42,140 nt of DNA from Bacillus sp. sid0103. GTDB lineage: Bacteria; Bacillota; Bacilli; Bacillales_B; DSM-18226. The notes beneath the pieces were generated by a model, which ran no database searches, was not told the origin of the DNA, and was given only the letters and a program-made list of their open reading frames with translations. This document shows positions 8,842 to 17,404 of this stretch, piece by piece (within the stretch, counting starts at the first letter, position 1; the number at the start of each line of letters is the position of its first letter). The DNA lies in the NCBI RefSeq assembly GCF_019219025.1, contig NZ_JAHUWN010000043.1, forward strand, positions 1-42,140, written 5' to 3'. Position numbers and translations under genes: made by a program.

Positions 8842-10074
8842 TTAAATCACTGTGGAGTTGTTATTTTTTACTCTTAATGGTTCGTTTCTATTCAATATCG
8901 CATTTAGTTTTTCAGAACCCCAAAGCAGTATTGCAACAAAACCTGCAATAACAAACGGGAAGATTCCTATTGTTGAGTGTGCTGCAATGAAACCAAGAAG
9001 CGGAGGCAGGAATGTACTACCGGTATAAGCAACAGCCATTTGATACCCCATAATGGTTTGAGAATGTTTCTTTCCAAATCGTATTGGTGTTTCATGTAAC
9101 ATACATGGGAAAATAGGTGCTAATCCTAAACCAATCATGATAAAACCTATAAGTGCGAATATCGATGGCATTGGTAAAAAGAAAAGTGTCGTACCTGCTA
9201 ATGCTGTAATTTGACCTATTCGAATGAGATTGCGGTTACTTATTTTTAAAGTAATAAAGCCTGTTATAAATCTTCCGATGGTTATTCCTGCGTAATACAA
9301 GGAAACCCATTTTGCGGCTGCATCTACGGATAATTCTTTAACATTTACTAGAAAACTACTTCCCCAAAGTCCCATAGTTGCTTCTGCGCCGCAATAAAAC
9401 AAGAAAGATATCAAAGCTAGTTTTACTCCCCTAATTTGCAAGGGTTTTTGATTTTCAGCATCAGATCCATTCCATGCACTATTTGTGTTTACTGGCTCTT
9501 TAGTTTCGTGAACATTGCTGTTTCCTCCAACCTTATTCCATAAAGGCAAAGTGAAGAAAAGAATGACAACTAATACAAACTGCAGACCCGCGATGGTAAG
9601 ATACCCATTTCTCCAAGAATGTTGCCCTGAAATAAACTGAGCCATAATGACAGGACCAAGTGTAGCCCCAACTCCCCAAAAACAATGAAGCCAACTCATG
9701 TGTTGTGCTTTGTAATGTGTAGCCACATAATTGTTTAATCCCGCATCAACTGCCCCTGCACCTAATCCTAGTGGTATGGCACAAATAAATAACCAAACAA
9801 GCGAAGGAGCAAAATGAAAACCTAATAATGCTCCAGCTGTCATTAAACAACTGAAAAATGTCACAATTCCAGTTCCGAAGCGTTTAAGCACAGTTCCGCT
9901 AGCAAAACTGGAAATGATTGTTCCTCCTGCGATTGTCATAAAAAGCAATCCAGCAGTATCAAGCGGTGCTCCAAACTCCGTTTGCATCATAGCCCAAGAC
10001 ACTCCCAACAATGAATCCGGTAATCCCAAGCTGATAAAAGCCAAGTAGATAATTAGTAAAAAGAATGTAGCCAT
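8842..10074 (-). CDS. MFS transporter, sugar-permease-like
   Basis: A 410-residue major facilitator with twelve predicted helices in two blocks, separated by a polar loop at about residues 185-210 (KEPVNTNSAWNGSD...). The first helix carries GLPDSLLG. The region GAGAVDAGLNNYVATHY and the HCFWGVGATLGP segment resemble the fucose/glucose permease-like (FHS) branch often paired with ROK regulators. The start has a strong AAGGAGG site. It lies 46 bases behind the ROK gene on the same strand, so the two probably form one transcript. A sugar or sugar-derivative substrate is an inference from that pairing. Confidence 0.85.
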   Translation of the reverse strand: MATFFLLIIYLAFISLGLPDSLLGVSWAMMQTEFGAPLDTAGLLFMTIAGGTIISSFASGTVLKRFGTGIVTFFSCLMTAGALLGFHFAPSLVWLFICAIPLGLGAGAVDAGLNNYVATHYKAQHMSWLHCFWGVGATLGPVIMAQFISGQHSWRNGYLTIAGLQFVLVVILFFTLPLWNKVGGNSNVHETKEPVNTNSAWNGSDAENQKPLQIRGVKLALISFLFYCGAEATMGLWGSSFLVNVKELSVDAAAKWVSLYYAGITIGRFITGFITLKISNRNLIRIGQITALAGTTLFFLPMPSIFALIGFIMIGLGLAPIFPCMLHETPIRFGKKHSQTIMGYQMAVAYTGSTFLPPLLGFIAAHSTIGIFPFVIAGFVAILLWGSEKLNAILNRNEPLRVKNNNSTVI

Positions 10075-10120
10075 GTATAACCCCTCCTTACAATTTTTTT
10101 AATATCGGCATTGTTATGTC

Positions 10121-11146
10121 TTAGCTGCTTATTCCGGTGATCATGAGATCAAGGCCAAGACTTTGTAATCCAAATAGATAGTCTTGTTTCCAATCACTCA
10201 TGATAAGCTCTGGAAGATGTTCTACGGGTATATACATTGAGCTTCGTTTTACAATTTGGTCTATGATAAACTGGTTGAGTTCATCATCGCAAAAAATAAT
10301 TGTGTAAGGGTTAATGGTAGCTACAAATGAAGCTACTAACCTGCTAATGGCATCGATCTCATATTCCTCACATATCATTGCTTTTTTAGACCGGTTACCA
10401 TTTTCCAAAGCCTGACCAAAATTTCGGTCATCATACTGTGGAACGAATGAAACCTCTCCTGAAAAATTAGTGCTTCCTCGCACCACAACTCCATTTACCA
10501 TGATTCCAGCACCTGGACCATTTTGACCTGAATATAAATAAATAAGAGAATTATTTTTCCTATTTCCCTTACTATCGTGATATCCAAGCACTGCCGCATT
10601 CATATCGTTCTCTATTACAACAGGTATGGAGAAACGATTTTCCAAGTATCCCTTCAAATCAAAGTTTTGAAGATACTCATACCCTGGTATATAAATAATC
10701 CGTCCATTATCAACGGAACCAGGTACACCAATGGATACAGAACTAATTTTTGGATATTTCTCTTTTATCTCTTCAATACACTCGGTTAATAATTTCAAAT
10801 CATCATCGATTAATGCACTTGAGGTTTTTCCAACATCCTTCACTTCTCCTAAACAGTTAAAGACAATATAATTTGTCTCTGTTCTCTCTAAAAAGATTGC
10901 CAACCCTAACATATACTCCGGATTGTATGTATATCTTTTTGCCCTTCTTCCACCACTCGAATCATCAAGACCAACTGAAATAAGCTCACCGTCCTTTTCC
11001 ATCTGTGCCAAGAATTTACTTATTGTAGGAAAACTAATTCCTAATTTATCGCTAAGATCAACTTTTGTAGCACTTCCAAGTTCTAAAAGAGATTTACGAA
11101 TTCCGCGAAGGATTACCTTCCTCATCGATTTTGGAGTAGCATTCAC
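10121..11146 (-). CDS. ROK family transcriptional repressor
   Basis: A 341-residue ROK (NagC/XylR-type) regulator. A winged helix-turn-helix occupies residues about 8-65 (SATKVDLSDKLGISFPTISK). A sugar-kinase-like ROK domain follows, with SIGVPGSVDNG and ENDMNAAVLG. The ATP-binding DxGxT of true kinases is absent. So is the usual CxCGxxGCxE zinc motif: the matching stretch is GEVSFVPQYDDRNFGQ, so this is a regulator with a degenerate zinc site. GTG 11146 is preferred over GTG 11158 because AGGTGG then sits 7-9 bases upstream. Two palindromic operators lie directly upstream, suggesting autorepression together with the MFS gene. Confidence 0.88.
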   Translation of the reverse strand: MNATPKSMRKVILRGIRKSLLELGSATKVDLSDKLGISFPTISKFLAQMEKDGELISVGLDDSSGGRRAKRYTYNPEYMLGLAIFLERTETNYIVFNCLGEVKDVGKTSSALIDDDLKLLTECIEEIKEKYPKISSVSIGVPGSVDNGRIIYIPGYEYLQNFDLKGYLENRFSIPVVIENDMNAAVLGYHDSKGNRKNNSLIYLYSGQNGPGAGIMVNGVVVRGSTNFSGEVSFVPQYDDRNFGQALENGNRSKKAMICEEYEIDAISRLVASFVATINPYTIIFCDDELNQFIIDQIVKRSSMYIPVEHLPELIMSDWKQDYLFGLQSLGLDLMITGISS

Positions 11147-11172
11147 AAGCGTCACCACCTATTAAAATTAAC

Positions 11173-11194
11173 TTATTAAAGAACTTTAATAAGT
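11173..11194. promoter_or_regulatory. ROK operator 1
   Basis: Perfect palindrome with 10-base arms CTTATTAAAG / CTTTAATAAG around AA, about 27 bases upstream of the ROK start codon. NagC/XylR-type operators have the same TTA..TTTAATAA style, so it is the likely binding site. Confidence 0.8.
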
Positions 11195-11209
11195 GTCTAA
11201 CAAAAAAAC

Positions 11210-11231
11210 TTATTAAACATCTTTAATAAGT
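11210..11231. promoter_or_regulatory. ROK operator 2
   Basis: Second copy with arms CTTATTAAA / TTTAATAAG and centre CATC. It is centred 37 bases from operator 1, so a dimer or tetramer could bridge both. The pair occupies the only available promoter region. Confidence 0.78.
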
Positions 11232-11361
11232 AATGTTGAAACTATATCATATAAAATTACCAAAAACAATGGAGATCATAAATTAAAAAAGAGGCAGGAT
11301 TAAAGTTCCACCGTATGATTATCCTCCAGGGCACCTAGTAAATAACTTGGTGCCTGGTCCA

Positions 11362-11415
11362 TGCTTCAACTCTAGCACCCGATAGTTTAGTACAATATTT
11401 CACAATCTTTCTTAT
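11362..11415 (+). repeat. dispersed repeat, right-end fragment
   Basis: CTTCAACTCTAGCACCCGAT, then AGTTTAGTACAATATTTCACAATC. This is the right-hand tail of the family including the downstream TTCACAATC extension. It abuts the next copy. Confidence 0.7.
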
Positions 11416-11502
11416 TCCACTAACATGCCCCGTTTGTTGAAGAAGGAAAAGGCTGCCGAAGCAGCCTTAACTTGTTTAACTCTAGCCTCCGTTTGTTGAA
11501 GA
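11413..11502 (+). repeat. two-hairpin dispersed repeat, near-complete copy
   Basis: Starts ATTCCACTAACATGCCCC, carries the hairpin GGCTGC-CGAA-GCAGCC, and ends CTCTAGCCTCCGTTTGTTGAAG. A minus-strand gene fragment ends 14 bases to the right. Confidence 0.85.
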
Positions 11503-11515
11503 AATTATAAAGAAT

Positions 11516-11704
11516 TTAAAGTATTATACCTGAAAAATCCCCTTTTATTACTTCCTTTTCATTCTGATTTTCACATAAAAAGGATGCAATGATAGCTGTT
11601 CTATTATTTTCTTGCCTTTCGTATTTTTCAATTTTCACTACACAATTTATTGTATCCCCCGTAAATACAGGTCTTAAAATCTTTTTTTCATAAAACCTTA
11701 CCAT
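11516..11704 (-). pseudogene. MaoC/hotdog-fold dehydratase fragment
   Basis: 62 codons matching the C-terminal part of MaoC-like hotdog enzymes. RPVFTGDTI is the typical (K)PVFxGDTI strand-turn, followed by a pattern that ends in GDFSGIIL. Full-length relatives run to about 140 residues, and the N-terminal half with the catalytic Asp/His is absent. The only ATG at 11704 has no ribosome binding site. It is best read as the truncated 3' end of a lost gene, with a repeat copy 14 bases beyond its stop. Confidence 0.6.
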
Positions 11705-11751
11705 TACTAATATTATAAACAGTATTCTAATTTAAAAGGGGGTTCCATTTT

Positions 11752-12150
11752 ATGAGTAAAGTTCAAAGGGGAAGAGAAAATTATGAAAGAAATCGATCTC
11801 AAAAAGATGCGCAGTCTAACAATCAAACAAATTCTGAAGAATCAGAACAAACACATGTTCATGAATTTTTGGCAAGTACCAAATTAGCTGAAGAAGGAGA
11901 GGACAGACATAATCATCGTTTTGCAGGGGTTACAAGTGAAGTAATTCCAAAGGGTGATAGTCATGTACATGTAATATTAACTAATACCGACTTTTTAGAT
12001 CATCATCATGAGGTAGGAATACAAACAGGTCCTGCTATCCCAGTTGGCAATGGTAAGCATGTACACTTTGTCAAAGGAATCACTACCCTAGATGATGGAC
12101 ATGTCCATGAGCTTGAATTTGCTACTTTAATTGAAAAGCCTCTTGTATAA
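11752..12150 (+). CDS. ymaF: YmaF family protein
   Basis: A 132-residue hydrophilic protein of the YmaF family found in Bacillus. After a polar Asn/Gln-rich N-terminus (about residues 1-33) it contains regularly spaced His motifs: THVHE, HNHRF, SHVHV, DHHHEV, KHVHFV, GHVHEL. This histidine-rich pattern could bind metal, but no biochemical role is established. The start is well supported by AAGGGGG upstream. It is a single-gene unit followed by a hairpin terminator. Confidence 0.88.
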   Translation: MSKVQRGRENYERNRSQKDAQSNNQTNSEESEQTHVHEFLASTKLAEEGEDRHNHRFAGVTSEVIPKGDSHVHVILTNTDFLDHHHEVGIQTGPAIPVGNGKHVHFVKGITTLDDGHVHELEFATLIEKPLV

Positions 12151-12177
12151 GGGGAAAAGGTTACCTTTACGGAGGAC

Positions 12178-12210
12178 AAGGGTGAGCACCTACTAGTGTT
12201 TCACCTTTTC
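12178..12210 (+). terminator. rho-independent terminator
   Basis: GGTGAGCAC and GTGTTTCACC pair around CTACTA and are followed by TTTT. It lies 28 bases after ymaF. Confidence 0.6.
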
Positions 12211-12302
12211 TATTCCCTCTACAATTGTGTTTCAGTAATTAAATTTTGGGATTTTGAGGTAACCTCTCTTAATGGTAACCTAATTTAATAGATAGAACCT
12301 GA

Positions 12303-12471
12303 TCATTCACGGCTTTTGCTTACCTTATCTAATCTTTCCTTCGTAGTACCCGTTACATAACTTATGACTCCTATTATGACTACAACGATAGTATTAGAAA
12401 CCTCTATCTGGGACAACAGTAAACCTAAACAAATAGCTAATAATAGAATAATAATTACATTAAGGGCTGCC
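12303..12471 (-). pseudogene. remnant of a small membrane protein
   Basis: An open stretch of about 55 codons on the minus strand reads as two hydrophobic segments (IIILLLAICLGLLL and TIVVVIIGVISYV) and a charged tail (TTKERLDKVSKSRE). A stop sits directly upstream and no ATG/GTG/TTG with a ribosome binding site precedes the first segment, so it looks decayed. I do not recognise the family. Confidence 0.35.
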
Positions 12472-12716
12472 TATTAATTTTACTAAAGGGGCTTTAATAC
12501 CCTACAATTTTTAATTGTTCGTTTTGCCATACTCCTTCACCCATTTCTGTAAATGCGATGCATTGAATGCAAAATCAAACGACACAACCAGGAGATTTCG
12601 TATAGCGATTAATGCATTTCATAAAAATGGAATAACCATGGATGAAGAAAATGTAATCTAATATAGATATAAAACTTACCTCCTCTATTATATTTTCATT
12701 CCCCAAATATAATAGA
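12472..12716. other. intergenic, possible tiny gene relic
   Basis: No supported gene. A plus-strand frame ending about 12661 reads INAFHKNGITMDEENVI and looks like the C-terminus of a small Bacillus protein, but it has no usable start. Otherwise nothing was recognised. Confidence 0.3.
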
Positions 12717-12742
12717 GCCCGTTTTTTATATAAAAAACGGGC
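12717..12742 (-). terminator. rho-independent terminator
   Basis: GCCCGTTTTTT and AAAAAACGGGC form a perfect 11-bp stem around ATAT. On the minus strand it ends the SDR transcript and overlaps the stop codon of the small ORF above it. Confidence 0.75.
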
Positions 12743-12824
12743 CCATAGGAGTACCTTGGATTACAATCAAGCTTGCTGGATGAGCAATTTCCGTCACAGC
12801 AACGATGTTAAACTGTTTTTTCAT
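12726..12824 (-). CDS. small ORF, 32 aa
   Basis: Begins ATG behind AAAGGAG (spacing about 13) and reads MKKQFNIVAVTEIAHP, then a short hydrophobic stretch and a GPFFI end. The stop codon lies inside the terminator hairpin. It is the last reading frame of the minus-strand cyclophilin-like/MFS/SDR cluster. It is not recognised and may be a relic rather than a made peptide. Confidence 0.35.
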   Translation of the reverse strand: MKKQFNIVAVTEIAHPASLIVIQGTPMGPFFI

Positions 12825-12886
12825 CACTTTTCTTCCGCTCCTTTCGATTTCTACCAGAAAGGAATTTCTTGACCTACTACTAATGC

Positions 12887-13594
12887 TTACCAATCGATTC
12901 GTTTTCCATCTCTGAAGAATTCTCCATTAGGTCCTTCAGGTCCAATAGTTGCTAACCAAAGGATAGACTCAGCTGCTTGCTTTGGTGTTCTTGGAGCCGA
13001 TGGTCCACCCATATCTGAGCTTACCCATCCTGGATCGACTGCATTTATTTTAATATCTCCATTGATTTCTGCAGCAACCAATCGTGTCAATCCATTTAAG
13101 GAAAATTTAGACAACTTATAAGCGCCTACTCCTTGATATGACATTTCGCTCATCGCCCCATATTCTGAAGAAACATTAATGATTCTCCCATAGCCTTGTT
13201 TTTCCATGAGGGGAATAAAGGAACGGATCACATGGAAAGCGCCGAAGAAATTGGTTGTCATTGTTCTCTCCAGAATGGAAGGGTCCATTGCCACTAATTT
13301 TTTATTCTCCTCTAGATACACGCCAGCATTATTAATCAATACGTCTAATCTACCATAACGCTCATTTACAGTAATGGCAGCTTGATGGATGCTTTCTTGA
13401 TTATCTACATCCATCACCACAAACGAAACATCCAGATTTGATTCCTTAAGTTTTTGCACAACTTCATGACCCGTTTCTGGCTCACGACTTGCCAAAATGA
13501 CCTTAAAACCTTTCAAAGCCAATTGTTTAACCAGCTCATATCCAATACCTCGATTCCCACCGGTGACAAGTGCAACTTTTATATCTTTTGACAT
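12887..13594 (-). CDS. SDR family NAD(P)-dependent oxidoreductase
   Basis: A 235-residue classical short-chain dehydrogenase. It has the Rossmann glycine motif TGGNRGIG (residues about 11-18), NNAG, the catalytic Ser in INVSSEYG, and YKLSK carrying the Tyr/Lys pair. The sequence around DPGWVSSDMGG and the short C-terminus resemble carbonyl-reductase-like SDRs. Arg/Ser after the second strand (ASRE) suggests NADP. The start has TGGAGG. It lies 64 bases downstream of the MFS gene on the same strand and probably shares its transcript. Substrate unknown. Confidence 0.88.
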   Translation of the reverse strand: MSKDIKVALVTGGNRGIGYELVKQLALKGFKVILASREPETGHEVVQKLKESNLDVSFVVMDVDNQESIHQAAITVNERYGRLDVLINNAGVYLEENKKLVAMDPSILERTMTTNFFGAFHVIRSFIPLMEKQGYGRIINVSSEYGAMSEMSYQGVGAYKLSKFSLNGLTRLVAAEINGDIKINAVDPGWVSSDMGGPSAPRTPKQAAESILWLATIGPEGPNGEFFRDGKRIDW

Positions 13595-13658
13595 TTTAAA
13601 TCCTCCATTTCTCGTTCTCAGATTGAGTGTTATCTAAAAATCCTAATAGTGATAATTC

Positions 13659-14828
13659 TTATTTTGAAAGTTGTTGTGTAGGGGTAAACATGTAGTTTCT
13701 TAGTAAAATAGTTACCAAACTTAATATCAATGATAGGAATCCCACCAATACGACGTATTGTATGCCCATATCCGAAATAATTAACCCTCCTACAGCAGCG
13801 CCAAATGTTGTTCCTAAATTAGCAGATGTTAAAAATAAGCCATTTGCGAAATCAGGAGCTTCGGGAGCTGAAGACGTAATCCAATATTGGTTAAGATTGC
13901 CCCCTATTCCAGCTAAAATCCCCCAAATTAAAGTAATGATCGCCATTAGTACGGTAAATTGTCCAAAAAAGAATAATAGGATGTAAACAACTCCCAATGC
14001 AAAAGGAAATGTCACTACAGATTTGATCGCATTTTTAGTAAGTAACCTCCCTGCGAGAATGGTTCCAATAATATTGGCTCCGCCGTATACGAATAATATT
14101 AGACTGATGGTATTGGAAGACATATTCGTAACAGTTTTCAGATAATCTGCAAGATAACTATAAACTCCAAATACGGCTGAGTTTAATAAAATGACAGACA
14201 CAATTGAAAGCCAAGTAATAGATTTTTTTAATACCGATACTTGTGCTCCGTAAGAAAGTCTTTCCTTAACTGGCATAGAGGGTACAAATAGTAAGGTAGC
14301 AACAAATGCTAACATATTTACAATAGCAAAGAACACCATCGCCATTTGTAAAGAAGTTACACTAGCAATAAAACTTGCGATTGGTACACCGACTACCATA
14401 CCGGCAGATACTCCTATAAATACTTTGGAAACAGCTTTTGGAGCTTCCTCTTTACTTACTGAGGCAGCCGCTACTGTAAATGCCAATGAACAGTAAATGG
14501 GATGAAAAAAGGCTGGAATGATCCGAGCCATTAATAGAATGGTAAAGTTGGTTGTAAAAATAGATACGATGTTCCCCGATACAAAAACACCTAGTACAAG
14601 TAACATGACCTTCTTACGATTGATCCCTGAAAATAATAAAGGCATCGTTGGACCAGATACTGCAACAACAAGGGCAAAAAAACTCACCAGCCATCCTGCT
14701 TTTGCTATACTGACTTGAAAGTGATCAGCAATGGAAGGCAATATCCCAATAACCCCCATTTCTGTATTCAAGATGCCGAAGACTCCAATGGTTAATATAA
14801 ATATGAGTAAATTATTTTGTTTTTGCAA
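13659..14828 (-). CDS. MFS transporter, DHA1/AraJ-like efflux type
   Basis: A 389-residue twelve-helix major facilitator. The N-terminus ILTIGVFGILNTEMGVIGILP is of the AraJ/YdhP type. It is followed by the loop motif GINRKKVMLL, the motif C-like SAGMVVGVPIASF, and a late AGIGGNLNQYW helix. Such proteins export sugars, drugs or metabolites; the substrate is unknown. The TTG start at 14828 is preceded by TTTGGAG. It lies 23 bases after the cyclophilin-like gene and upstream of the SDR, suggesting one operon. Confidence 0.85.
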   Translation of the reverse strand: MQKQNNLLIFILTIGVFGILNTEMGVIGILPSIADHFQVSIAKAGWLVSFFALVVAVSGPTMPLLFSGINRKKVMLLVLGVFVSGNIVSIFTTNFTILLMARIIPAFFHPIYCSLAFTVAAASVSKEEAPKAVSKVFIGVSAGMVVGVPIASFIASVTSLQMAMVFFAIVNMLAFVATLLFVPSMPVKERLSYGAQVSVLKKSITWLSIVSVILLNSAVFGVYSYLADYLKTVTNMSSNTISLILFVYGGANIIGTILAGRLLTKNAIKSVVTFPFALGVVYILLFFFGQFTVLMAIITLIWGILAGIGGNLNQYWITSSAPEAPDFANGLFLTSANLGTTFGAAVGGLIISDMGIQYVVLVGFLSLILSLVTILLRNYMFTPTQQLSK

Positions 14829-14851
14829 AATAGTTCTCCAAACCTCTTCCT

Positions 14852-15184
14852 TTAATTGACTTTTTCAAAGTTTTCTTTTCCAGATTCAATCTTACCTAGT
14901 ATAATAAGATCATTTGTGGCATCCTCAAAACCTTTATAAAAAATAGCCAAATTTCCCCAAGGAGAATAATAAGCAAAGTCTCCTTTTTTTGGTTGGTTTT
15001 CGGATTTCACATTATCTACCGATAATCTTTTTTGTAAAACGCTAATTTTTTCTTTACCTACATAATCTTCTAATGTTACTGTTAACGGCAATTGAGCTAA
15101 AAAATCTCTACTCGCTGAATGATCATACATATTCACCATTACTTCCTCGTTATTAAATGCCAATTTGACTTTAACATCTTCCAT
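14852..15184 (-). CDS. cyclophilin-like fold protein, truncated lipoprotein?
   Basis: A 110-residue domain of the bacterial cyclophilin-like family, with GDFAYYSPWGNLAIFYKG as the recognisable core and LGKIESG near the end. ATG 15184 has TGGAGG nine bases ahead and would give a cytoplasmic protein. The frame stays open upstream to about 15344 and encodes LLIYTACGSSKNGS, a lipobox (LIYTAC) with a Ser/Asn/Gly-rich linker. A stop just before it removes the rest of the signal peptide. The ancestral product was therefore probably a lipoprotein that lost its export signal. Prolyl isomerase activity should not be assumed. Confidence 0.7.
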   Translation of the reverse strand: MEDVKVKLAFNNEEVMVNMYDHSASRDFLAQLPLTVTLEDYVGKEKISVLQKRLSVDNVKSENQPKKGDFAYYSPWGNLAIFYKGFEDATNDLIILGKIESGKENFEKVN

Positions 15185-15344
15185 AGTAACTAAACCTCCA
15201 TTATCAATTGGTGAATCCTTACTATTCTGTTTGTCCTGCTCATCGATTTTAACTATTTGTTCACCACTTGAATTTTTATTTGAAGTAACATTACCAATGT
15301 TTTCACTCCCATTCTTACTACTTCCGCAAGCTGTATAGATGAGT
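15185..15344 (-). pseudogene. lost lipoprotein signal and linker of the cyclophilin-like gene
   Basis: In frame with the downstream gene, this stretch encodes a lipobox cysteine followed by GSSKNGSENIGN and an acidic linker. A TGA precedes the lipobox and no start codon serves it. It is a relic of the original 5' end. Confidence 0.6.
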
Positions 15345-15494
15345 AGTCAATTAAAAAATTTAATATAGAATGATCAATGGACCAACTACCCAATGGATTA
15401 TTAATCATTAGGTCAATAATATCGATTTTCAAAAAATAAGAGTTGTGCTGATTTTAACTTGGGCTTAATTCACGTTGAAGCAACATATATAAAA

Positions 15495-15527
15495 GGGTGT
15501 CCAAAAAGCCAAGCTTTTTGGACACCC
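15495..15527. terminator. bidirectional terminator
   Basis: GGGTGTCCAAAAAGC and GCTTTTTGGACACCC form a perfect 15-bp stem, about 35 bases beyond the adhA stop. Confidence 0.8.
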
Positions 15528-15561
15528 TCTAAATACCATTAGAATTTATCATTCACGCAAC

Positions 15562-16602
15562 TCACATTGTGCTGATGTCAATCACGAATCGATATTTCAC
15601 ATCTGAAGCTAATACGCGTTCGTAAGCTTCATCAATTTGGTCAGCTGAAATGACTTCAATCTTAGGAACAATGTTGTGTTCTGCACAGAAGTTCAACATC
15701 TCCTGAGTCTCTCGGATGCCACCAATCATTGAACCTGCAAATGAACGGCGATGACCGATAAGAGAAAACACATTTACTGACAATGGCTCTGCTGGCGCAC
15801 CCACGTTTACTAGTGTTCCATCCAGAGTAAGCAGTGAGAAATAAGCATCCATATCGATCCTTGCACTAACCGTGTTAATAATTAAGTCAAAGGTTCTAGC
15901 AAGTTTCTGGAATGTTTCCGGGTCACTTGTGGCAAAGTAGTTGTCTGCGCCAAATTGCAAACCATCGTCTTTTTTATTCAATGATTGTGACAGAACGGTA
16001 ACCTCAGCACCCATGGCATGTGCAATTTTGACAGCCATATGACCAAGACCGCCCATACCAACAACTGCTACTTTCTTACCTGGACCAGCCCCCCAATGGT
16101 TTAATGGCGAATAGGTCGTAATACCTGCGCAAAGTAATGGGGCTGCGACGTCAAGCTCAATGCTATCAGGAATTCTCACTACGAAGTCCTCCGTTACGAC
16201 AATGTGGGTTGAATAGCCACCTTGAGTAGGCTCACCGTATTTGTCAACACCAGCGTAGGTAGGGACATTTCCTTTGAGACAGTATTGTTCTTCTCCTTTA
16301 CGGCAATTCTCACATTCGCCACAGGAGTCAACCATACATCCAACCCCTACCCGGTCACCGACCTTGTACTTTGTGACCTCTGCTCCTACATCGGTGACAA
16401 TTCCGGCAATCTCATGGCCAGGCACGAGTGGATAGTTCACGGGACCCCATTCGCCATGAGCAGTATGGATGTCAGAATGGCATATGCCTGCATATTTAAT
16501 TTCAATCAAAACATCATGCAAATCAAGGTCTCGTCTTTTAATTTCAGCAGCTCGAAACGGTTTGTCTGGACCGTCTACAGCTCGTGCTTTAGCAGTTATC
16601 AT
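15562..16602 (-). CDS. adhA: zinc-dependent alcohol dehydrogenase AdhA
   Basis: A 346-residue medium-chain NAD(P)-dependent alcohol/aldehyde reductase of the cinnamyl-alcohol-dehydrogenase type, close to Bacillus AdhA. Catalytic zinc ligands appear in AGICHSDIH and GHEIAG, and the structural zinc cysteines in [15 protein letters not shown]. The cofactor loop is [20 protein letters not shown]. The end KYRFVIDIS is characteristic. The frame runs to 16665, but ATG 16602 follows TTGGAGG at nine bases. It is divergent from a MerR-type gene, with a MerR operator in its promoter, so aldehyde- or electrophile-induced detoxification is the likely role. Confidence 0.92.
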   Translation of the reverse strand: MITAKARAVDGPDKPFRAAEIKRRDLDLHDVLIEIKYAGICHSDIHTAHGEWGPVNYPLVPGHEIAGIVTDVGAEVTKYKVGDRVGVGCMVDSCGECENCRKGEEQYCLKGNVPTYAGVDKYGEPTQGGYSTHIVVTEDFVVRIPDSIELDVAAPLLCAGITTYSPLNHWGAGPGKKVAVVGMGGLGHMAVKIAHAMGAEVTVLSQSLNKKDDGLQFGADNYFATSDPETFQKLARTFDLIINTVSARIDMDAYFSLLTLDGTLVNVGAPAEPLSVNVFSLIGHRRSFAGSMIGGIRETQEMLNFCAEHNIVPKIEVISADQIDEAYERVLASDVKYRFVIDISTM

Positions 16603-16725
16603 TAATAAAACCTCCAATAATTTATATTTTTTCAATAGGATCGCTTGTGCCGGGTATAAATGCATAACTCAGGTTCAAATTCCCTCTCTTTCATTTCTAC
16701 CCTACTTAACTTCTCTTACAAAACA

Positions 16726-16756
16726 ATACTAATCCCTAGAGTTAACTCTAGGTCAA
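16726..16756 (-). promoter_or_regulatory. adhA promoter with MerR-type 19-bp spacer
   Basis: On the minus strand -35 TTGACC (16751-16756) and -10 TAGTAT (16726-16731) are separated by 19 bases. That is the over-long spacer typical of promoters activated by MerR-family distortion. The perfect palindrome CCTAGAGTTAACTCTAGG (16735-16752) fills the spacer. Confidence 0.85.
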
Positions 16757-16814
16757 TACCTTATTTCAAAAAAACTCTATTTTTAATTCTACTTCCCTTG
16801 TATGTTAAATAACA

Positions 16815-16843
16815 TTTGACATTTAGCATACAACATGATAAAT
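16815..16843 (+). promoter_or_regulatory. adhR promoter
   Basis: TTGACA, 17 bases, TAAATT. A half-conserved copy of the adhA palindrome (ATAGAGTTAACTCGAAG, about 16856-16872) lies just downstream and could mediate autorepression. Confidence 0.6.
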
Positions 16844-16900
16844 TTCTTTCATTCATAGAGTTAACTCGAAGTCTAAATCATTAAGAATAGGAGATAAATG

Positions 16901-17314
16901 ATGAAGACATACACGATCAGCGAAGTTGCAAAAGAATTGAATCTTACAGTATATACCTTGCGTTACTACGATAAGGAGGGACTTATGCCTTTTGTAGAAC
17001 GGACATCTAACGGAACGCGGCGTTTTAAAGAATCCGATATTGGCGCTCTAAAAGTAATTGAATGTCTGAAATCCACAGGGATGCCTATTAAGGAAATTAA
17101 AAATTTCTTTGATTGGTGTTCTGATGGGGATTCCACGCTGCAACAAAGATATGACATGTTTATGGAACGAAAAGCTATTGTAGAAGCACAAATAGAAGAA
17201 CTAAAAAAAACAATGGAAGTCATCGAACATAAATGCAGATATTACAAGACTGCATTGGATGCCGGAACGGAAGATATTCATAAAAACGATAAAATAGGGA
17301 TTTCCATTACGTAG
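16901..17314 (+). CDS. adhR: MerR family regulator, AdhR-like
   Basis: A 137-residue MerR-family activator. The N-terminal winged helix-turn-helix (YTISEVAKELNLTVYTLRYYD) is followed by the wing region RTSNGTRRF, a long dimerisation coiled coil (about 80-118) and a short tail. A cysteine sits in ECLKSTGM, the position matching the reactive Cys of Bacillus AdhR, which senses aldehydes such as formaldehyde and methylglyoxal. ATG 16898 is also possible, but 16901 has the better AGGAG spacing. The palindrome shared by both divergent promoters supports control of adhA and of itself. Confidence 0.88.
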   Translation: MKTYTISEVAKELNLTVYTLRYYDKEGLMPFVERTSNGTRRFKESDIGALKVIECLKSTGMPIKEIKNFFDWCSDGDSTLQQRYDMFMERKAIVEAQIEELKKTMEVIEHKCRYYKTALDAGTEDIHKNDKIGISIT

Positions 17315-17404
17315 ATCATATTGAGTTTAGTATCCATTTTACTAAGAAACTGCATATTGTTTTAAAACCCAATAAGAGAAAAAAGCCGATTATCCTTTTC
17401 CTAT

